From JAYZDF01 sp036337945 (lineage in GTDB: Bacteria > Myxococcota > Kuafuiibacteriia > Kuafuiibacteriales > Kuafuiibacteriaceae), in the NCBI GenBank assembly GCA_036337945.1, contig JAYZDF010000077.1, forward strand, positions 1 to 48,289: a stretch of DNA of 48,289 nt, read 5' to 3'. Made by a program: the position numbers and the translations under genes. The first letter of the stretch is position 1; each line of letters begins with the position of its first letter. The notes under the pieces were generated by a model. It worked only from the letters and a program-made list of their open reading frames with translations. It was not told the DNA's origin and did not search any database. Positions 44,627 through 48,289 of the stretch are shown here, piece after piece.

Positions 44627-45706
44627 ATGTCATTTTCTCGTTTAGGAGCTACCCTTGCAATCGCCACAATCAGTTGTGCGACTGCTCAGCCTCAACACTT
44701 CGTAATGGAGCCGATTAGGATCCAAGTCCAACCGGATCCATTGACAGGCCTGACCACATTCGATGCAGGTGACTTGCTCGAACGCGGTAATGCTTTGTTC
44801 GACGCTGAAGATTTCGAGCGTGCGAGCCTGTTTTATGAACAACTGATTACTCGGTTTCCTGATTCAAGTTTGTTGCCAACGGCGCGCTACAATGCAGCTT
44901 TGAGTGCTGAACGATTAGAGAAATTGGAAAGTGCTCTCGAACATTACAAAGTGATTATCGATGCATTTCCAAAATCGACGGCAGCTAAGGATTCGCATTA
45001 CCGAGCCGGCGTAATTCTTTCGAAACTCAAGCGTTGGAGCGACGTTGAAAAGACTTTTTGGGCTCTTCGACAGCGAGGTGAACTATCACCTATGGATGAA
45101 ATTGAAGCTAGAGTAGGGCTTGCCATCGCTCTATTTATGCAGCGTGAATACGCAACCGCTGAAAGGGAATTCATGTCTGCGCTACGGTTTTACGATGAAC
45201 ATGAGCAAAAACAATATTTGCCAGCTAAATACTGGATTGCGCAAAGTCGATTCTATCTCGGTGAAATTGCTGCACGCATGTTTGAAAGCCTCAAACTTGG
45301 TTCGAAACAATCGAAAGAAGAATTGTGGAAAGAGGAACTTGCAGAACAACTCGAGGAAAAATGCCAACTACTCTTGAGAGCCCAAAGCAACTTTATTCGA
45401 GCGATACGTGAAGGCCATACCGGTTGGGCGACAGCATCCGGATTTCGAATCGGCTCTTTATACGAAGCACTTTACGATCAGATGCTAGATGTTCCCGTTC
45501 CTCCCAATATTTCAACAGAACTTCGTGACGTTTATATCGCAGAATTGCAAAAGCGAGTTGGAGTATTGGTGAAGAAAGCAATTATGGTCTACGAACGTTC
45601 ATTGAGCATGGCAAATCGAGTCGGGGAGTCCAATGAATGGGTTGAACGTACTCAAAAGGCTCTGGATAGAATGAAGGAACTCGCGCTCTCGGCAGCGAGT
45701 AGCTAA
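44627..45706 (+). CDS. TPR-repeat secreted or lipoprotein-like protein
   Basis: 359 residues from ATG 44627, with AGGA 6 bases upstream; earlier starts at 44600 (TTG) and 44621 are possible. The N-terminus is a signal peptide (LGATLAIATISCATAQ). Cys17 could be lipidated but Thr at -3 is unusual. TPR units follow: ALFDAEDFERASLFYEQLI, ALEHYKVIIDAFPKSTAAK, ALFMQREYATAEREFMSALR. The organisation resembles BamD/YbgF-type outer-membrane TPR proteins, but no specific role can be assigned. It closes the run that begins with DUF971. Confidence 0.82.
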   Translation: MSFSRLGATLAIATISCATAQPQHFVMEPIRIQVQPDPLTGLTTFDAGDLLERGNALFDAEDFERASLFYEQLITRFPDSSLLPTARYNAALSAERLEKLESALEHYKVIIDAFPKSTAAKDSHYRAGVILSKLKRWSDVEKTFWALRQRGELSPMDEIEARVGLAIALFMQREYATAEREFMSALRFYDEHEQKQYLPAKYWIAQSRFYLGEIAARMFESLKLGSKQSKEELWKEELAEQLEEKCQLLLRAQSNFIRAIREGHTGWATASGFRIGSLYEALYDQMLDVPVPPNISTELRDVYIAELQKRVGVLVKKAIMVYERSLSMANRVGESNEWVERTQKALDRMKELALSAASS

Positions 45707-45712
45707 AGAGCT

Positions 45713-45726
45713 CGAGGCAAGCCTCG
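45713..45726. terminator. inverted repeat between convergent genes
   Basis: CGAGGC-AA-GCCTCG is a perfect inverted repeat (realistic stem of 5 bp with a CAAG loop) in the 31-base space between the TPR gene (+) and the cytochrome gene (-). Neither side has a strong T-run, so terminator function is possible but not certain. Confidence 0.4.
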
Positions 45727-45737
45727 CTTAGTATTGA

Positions 45738-46109
45738 TTATTTCCAGATCTCAAAAGCTTTCCAGACTTTCTCCGGCTTCTTTGCTTTTTCGAGCTTCAT
45801 ATCTTTGAGCAGCTTAGCAAGCGCAGCCTCTTTCGCAGCAGGATTTTTGAGTACGGCTTTGATGAATTCGCGCGTATGCTCCTTATTTGGAACGCCGTCT
45901 TCCGCCATCTTTCCTTTTACGTGACAAGACACGCATTTAACACCGAGGCCTTTAGTTAGGTGTTTCATCCCTTTGCCAACTTTCTTACCTAGTTCCTTGT
46001 CAAGGACGGTTAAGTTCTTGTTTTTCTTAGCTTTTGCATCACTTGAATTGATACAAAAAGCCAGTCCCAGGCTGGCAATAATGGCTCCTACAAACATTAT
46101 GCGTTTCAT
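45738..46109 (-). CDS. periplasmic monoheme cytochrome c-like protein
   Basis: 123 residues with a strong AGGAG 8 bases before the ATG. The signal peptide (FVGAIIASLGLAFCI) likely ends after DAKA. One heme site CVSCH is at 59-63. The following segment (KGKMAEDGVPNKEHTREFI) resembles the photosynthetic-reaction-centre-cytochrome-like single-heme domains found in many non-phototrophs. The protein is very lysine-rich. It should carry electrons in the periplasm; partners unknown. It lies 40 bases downstream of the biotin carrier gene but may have its own promoter. Confidence 0.88.
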   Translation of the reverse strand: MKRIMFVGAIIASLGLAFCINSSDAKAKKNKNLTVLDKELGKKVGKGMKHLTKGLGVKCVSCHVKGKMAEDGVPNKEHTREFIKAVLKNPAAKEAALAKLLKDMKLEKAKKPEKVWKAFEIWK

Positions 46110-46131
46110 GTCACTATCTCCTTTGACGTGT

Positions 46132-46160
46132 CTTATAGCGTTAAATTCATTAACTAATAA
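46132..46160 (-). promoter_or_regulatory. candidate promoter of the cytochrome gene
   Basis: On the minus strand TTATTA and TATAAG are 17 bases apart, a weak -35 and a good -10. The site overlaps the last codons of the biotin carrier gene and lies just upstream of a strong ribosome binding site, so the cytochrome gene could be transcribed separately. Confidence 0.35.
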
Positions 46161-46677
46161 TAAGTAACTTTGCGTTACCTTCTACGGCTTCTGCTTCTGA
46201 AACCATGATTTTTGAAATGGTCCCCGACTTTACAGCTCGCAGTTCATTTTCCATCTTCATCGCCTCAATAACGATGACAGGACTATTTTCCTCAACCTCT
46301 TGTCCTTCTTCCACCAATATTTTGACAACTTTTCCGGGCATAGGTGAGGTGATTGTTTGTGGCCCATCTTGGGATGCTGTGCCTTCTTGAAGGCTGAGTC
46401 GTTTTCTTCTTTCATCTTGAACGGTGACTCCAACGACTGACCCACGAACGAGCGCCGTATATTCTCCATCACTCTCGCTCTCAGATCCCAATTCAAGCTC
46501 GACGTCGTAGCTGCTGTTGTCGATGATGAGTGACCAAGTACCCCCTTCATATTGGTGCGCGTCGACAACATGCTCGACTCCATCCAGGGTCACAAGATAA
46601 GAGCCATCCTTTGTCTTTTCAACGACGATTTCGGAGTTTACTTTCTGGTGTGAAGCGACAAAGGTTTGCTTATTCAT
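46150..46677 (-). CDS. biotin carboxyl carrier subunit of an acyl-CoA carboxylase
   Basis: 175 residues. The C-terminal 75 residues are a biotinyl domain with EAMKMENEL, and Lys141 is the biotinylation site; the PMPGKVVKI start is typical. The first 90 residues form a beta-rich region like the linker domain of acetyl/propionyl-CoA carboxylase carriers rather than E. coli AccB. The start overlaps the end of the carboxylase gene by 8 bases, and AGGAGG at 46683-46688 inside that gene gives a strong binding site, so the two are translationally coupled. The carboxyltransferase subunit is not in the window. Confidence 0.92.
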   Translation of the reverse strand: MNKQTFVASHQKVNSEIVVEKTKDGSYLVTLDGVEHVVDAHQYEGGTWSLIIDNSSYDVELELGSESESDGEYTALVRGSVVGVTVQDERRKRLSLQEGTASQDGPQTITSPMPGKVVKILVEEGQEVEENSPVIVIEAMKMENELRAVKSGTISKIMVSEAEAVEGNAKLLIIS

Positions 46678-48196
46678 AGCTTCCTCCTCTCAGATTCGCT
46701 CTGCGTCCATTAGATGCCCAGGCAGAAAGTCCACCCGTGGATGAGTCTCCTTGCTGAGTCACCATTCGATTAGCAAGTTCGTGGCTGAACTCGTATTGAC
46801 GAATCGCGGCCGAAATTTTTGCGACATCGAGCTTAGTCGAGCTTGGAGCTGGGCTTTCATCATCCAAATACTTTTCAAGAAAGTTCGTTTGAGTGTCTCC
46901 CGCCGCAAAGGCGGGGTGTTGGACGATGCGGCGGAGATAGCTAATGTTCGTTGTGACACCATTAACCACAAATTCACTCAGAGCTCGGTCCATGCGTTGT
47001 GTTGCTTCGACCCGATTCGCTCCCCAAACAATCAGTTTCGAAATCATTGGGTCGTAATGCGGCGTAATTTCATAGCCGGCATAGACGCCGCTATCAATTC
47101 TTACTCCGTAGCCTCCTGGCTGCCTAAGGAACGATAGTTGCCCTGGCGAAGGCATGAAGCCCCTTTGTGGGTCCTCCGCGTAAATACGTGCTTCAATTGA
47201 ATGACCACGCGGAACCGGCGTTTCTAAATGCGATAACTTATCGCCTGAGGCGACATGAATTTGCTCGCGAACTAAGTCAATTCCTGTCGTAAGCTCTGTC
47301 ACCGGATGTTCAACTTGTAGCCGCGTGTTCATTTCTAGGAAATAGAAGTTCTTGTCCTCATCCATGAGAAGCTCAACTGTTCCGGCACCTACGTAATCTA
47401 CGGCTTTGGCTGCTTGAATGGCGACGGCTCCAAGCTTTTCTCGTAGCTGTGGATCGACAAAGGCTGAAGGTGCTTCTTCGATCACTTTTTGATGTCTACG
47501 TTGAATGGAGCATTCTCTTTCATTGAGATGAATAATATTTCCGTGTTGGTCGCCAAAAATCTGTACTTCAATATGACGCGGATTACCGATGTAGCGTTCA
47601 AGGTATACGGAGTTATCTCCAAAGGCTGCTTGAGCTTCTCGCTGTGCTGTTTCAATTGCGGACTTAACTTCGCTCGCTTCAAATACTCGGCGCATTCCTT
47701 TTCCACCGCCGCCGGCGGCCGCTTTGATCATCAATGGAAATCCGATTTCCTCAGCATGTTTCAGCGCCGATTCAAGGTCTGTGACTGCTTGCTCGGTACC
47801 GGGAACGACAGGCACGCCTGCGGCGATCATTGTTCGACGAGCGAGCGTCTTTTCGCCCATCTGCGTAATCGCATGACTGGACGGGCCGATGAAGCAAATG
47901 CCTTCGGCGGCACATGCGTCAGCGAATTCAGCGCGTTCAGACAAAAATCCATATCCTGGATGAATTGCGTCGGCCCCAGATTTTTTAGCGACATCAATAA
48001 TTTTATCAATTCGGAGGTAGCTCTCGGCGGAAGCTGCTGGTCCTATGGCATACGCTTCCGACGCATACCGAGTATGAAGTGCAGCACGATCAGGCTCTGA
48101 AAACACAGCGACCGTTTGAATCCCCATTTCGCGACAGGTTCTCATCACGCGAACTGCAATCTCTCCTCGGTTCGCTACCAGGACTTTCTTCAGCAT
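46670..48196 (-). CDS. accC: biotin carboxylase subunit of acetyl/propionyl-CoA carboxylase
   Basis: 508 residues. MLKKVLVANRGEIAVRV opens the biotin-carboxylase N-domain; the ATP-grasp glycine loop is GGGGKGM at 162-168; EMNTRLQVEHP at 288-298 carries the catalytic Glu/Arg region. It uses ATP and bicarbonate to carboxylate biotin on the carrier protein encoded next. The length slightly exceeds E. coli AccC (449 aa), as in acyl-CoA carboxylases for propionyl or other acyl groups, so fatty-acid or propionate metabolism are both possible. About 90 bases of upstream sequence remain in the window, without a convincing promoter. Confidence 0.95.
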   Translation of the reverse strand: MLKKVLVANRGEIAVRVMRTCREMGIQTVAVFSEPDRAALHTRYASEAYAIGPAASAESYLRIDKIIDVAKKSGADAIHPGYGFLSERAEFADACAAEGICFIGPSSHAITQMGEKTLARRTMIAAGVPVVPGTEQAVTDLESALKHAEEIGFPLMIKAAAGGGGKGMRRVFEASEVKSAIETAQREAQAAFGDNSVYLERYIGNPRHIEVQIFGDQHGNIIHLNERECSIQRRHQKVIEEAPSAFVDPQLREKLGAVAIQAAKAVDYVGAGTVELLMDEDKNFYFLEMNTRLQVEHPVTELTTGIDLVREQIHVASGDKLSHLETPVPRGHSIEARIYAEDPQRGFMPSPGQLSFLRQPGGYGVRIDSGVYAGYEITPHYDPMISKLIVWGANRVEATQRMDRALSEFVVNGVTTNISYLRRIVQHPAFAAGDTQTNFLEKYLDDESPAPSSTKLDVAKISAAIRQYEFSHELANRMVTQQGDSSTGGLSAWASNGRRANLRGGSYE

Positions 48197-48289
48197 TGTC
48201 GCGGGTATATCAGGTCGAGAATATTTGTGCCACGACGCAGATAACCATGATTTCGAAACTCCAAAGTTTACGGGAAACTACGGTAGTAA

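Noticed and set aside
1..48289. Insertion sequences, prophage, CRISPR array, tRNA or rRNA genes
   Set aside because: No transposase or integrase genes, regularly spaced repeats or cloverleaf/rRNA-like sequence were seen; intergenic space is too short for most of them.

Overview
The window is a gene-dense, almost fully coding stretch of chromosome from a Gram-negative bacterium. It holds outer-membrane assembly proteins (an Omp85 barrel protein and TamB), several secreted proteins and lipoproteins, and no mobile elements, RNA genes or CRISPR arrays that I can see. The protein repertoire points to the Myxococcota/Bradymonadia (old 'Deltaproteobacteria') neighbourhood: a giant Ser/Thr kinase-ATPase-TPR protein, an FHA-TM-TPR protein, a DUF4388/PilZ-like protein, an AgmX/PglI-type C-terminal domain, tandem ArsA/Get3-like ATPases, and a lipoprotein with Cys-rich repeats and an FGE-sulfatase fold. 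G+C looks moderate. This placement is an inference from gene content only. No gene-free stretch exceeds 300 bases.

Layout. (1) 199-3769: a divergent pair, a large secreted beta-rich protein (-) and a secreted SRPBCC-fold protein (+). (2) 3833-8645 (+): an XPB-type helicase overlapping a Bax1/DUF790 nuclease, then an FHA-TPR membrane protein and glutaredoxin. (3) 8646-15585 (-): a fused radical SAM/DUF2344 protein upstream of the 1360-residue kinase-ATPase. (4) 15844-18256 (+): a protein whose C-terminal third matches Bacillus spore transglutaminase Tgl, and a radical SAM enzyme. (5) 18259-24612: Cys-repeat/FGE lipoprotein (-), a GroES-like protein and an orphan protein (+), an S9 peptidase (-), and a divergent NlpC/P60-fold protein that has lost its catalytic cysteine (+). 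(6) 24681-32473: tamB, pyrE (antisense) and an Omp85 protein with about seven POTRA domains. (7) 32487-36895: a histidine-kinase-like stub (-), then rsmG, HEAT-repeat protein, RluA-type pseudouridine synthase, AgmX/PglI-tail protein and a helical-repeat secreted protein (+). (8) 36912-39632 (-): PilZ-like/DUF4388/J-like protein. (9) 39857-45706 (+): a tight run of DUF971, HEAT, MshEN-like, two ArsA/Get3-like ATPases and a TPR protein. (10) 45738-48196 (-): biotin carboxylase, biotin carrier and a monoheme cytochrome c.

Most notable are the two adjacent ArsA/Get3-like ATPases. Each lacks the lysine that the other keeps: A has the signature Lys but Arg in the P-loop, B has the P-loop Lys but Pro at the signature position. 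This suggests an obligate heterodimer with one composite ATP site. Other points of interest are the Tgl-like transglutaminase outside Bacillus, the pseudo-NlpC/P60 protein, the XPB-Bax1 pair in a bacterium, and the seven-POTRA Omp85 next to tamB.

Genes are packed tightly. Two convergent pairs (8645/8646 and 28640/28641) have stop codons directly back to back, and four others are separated by 2-16 bases.
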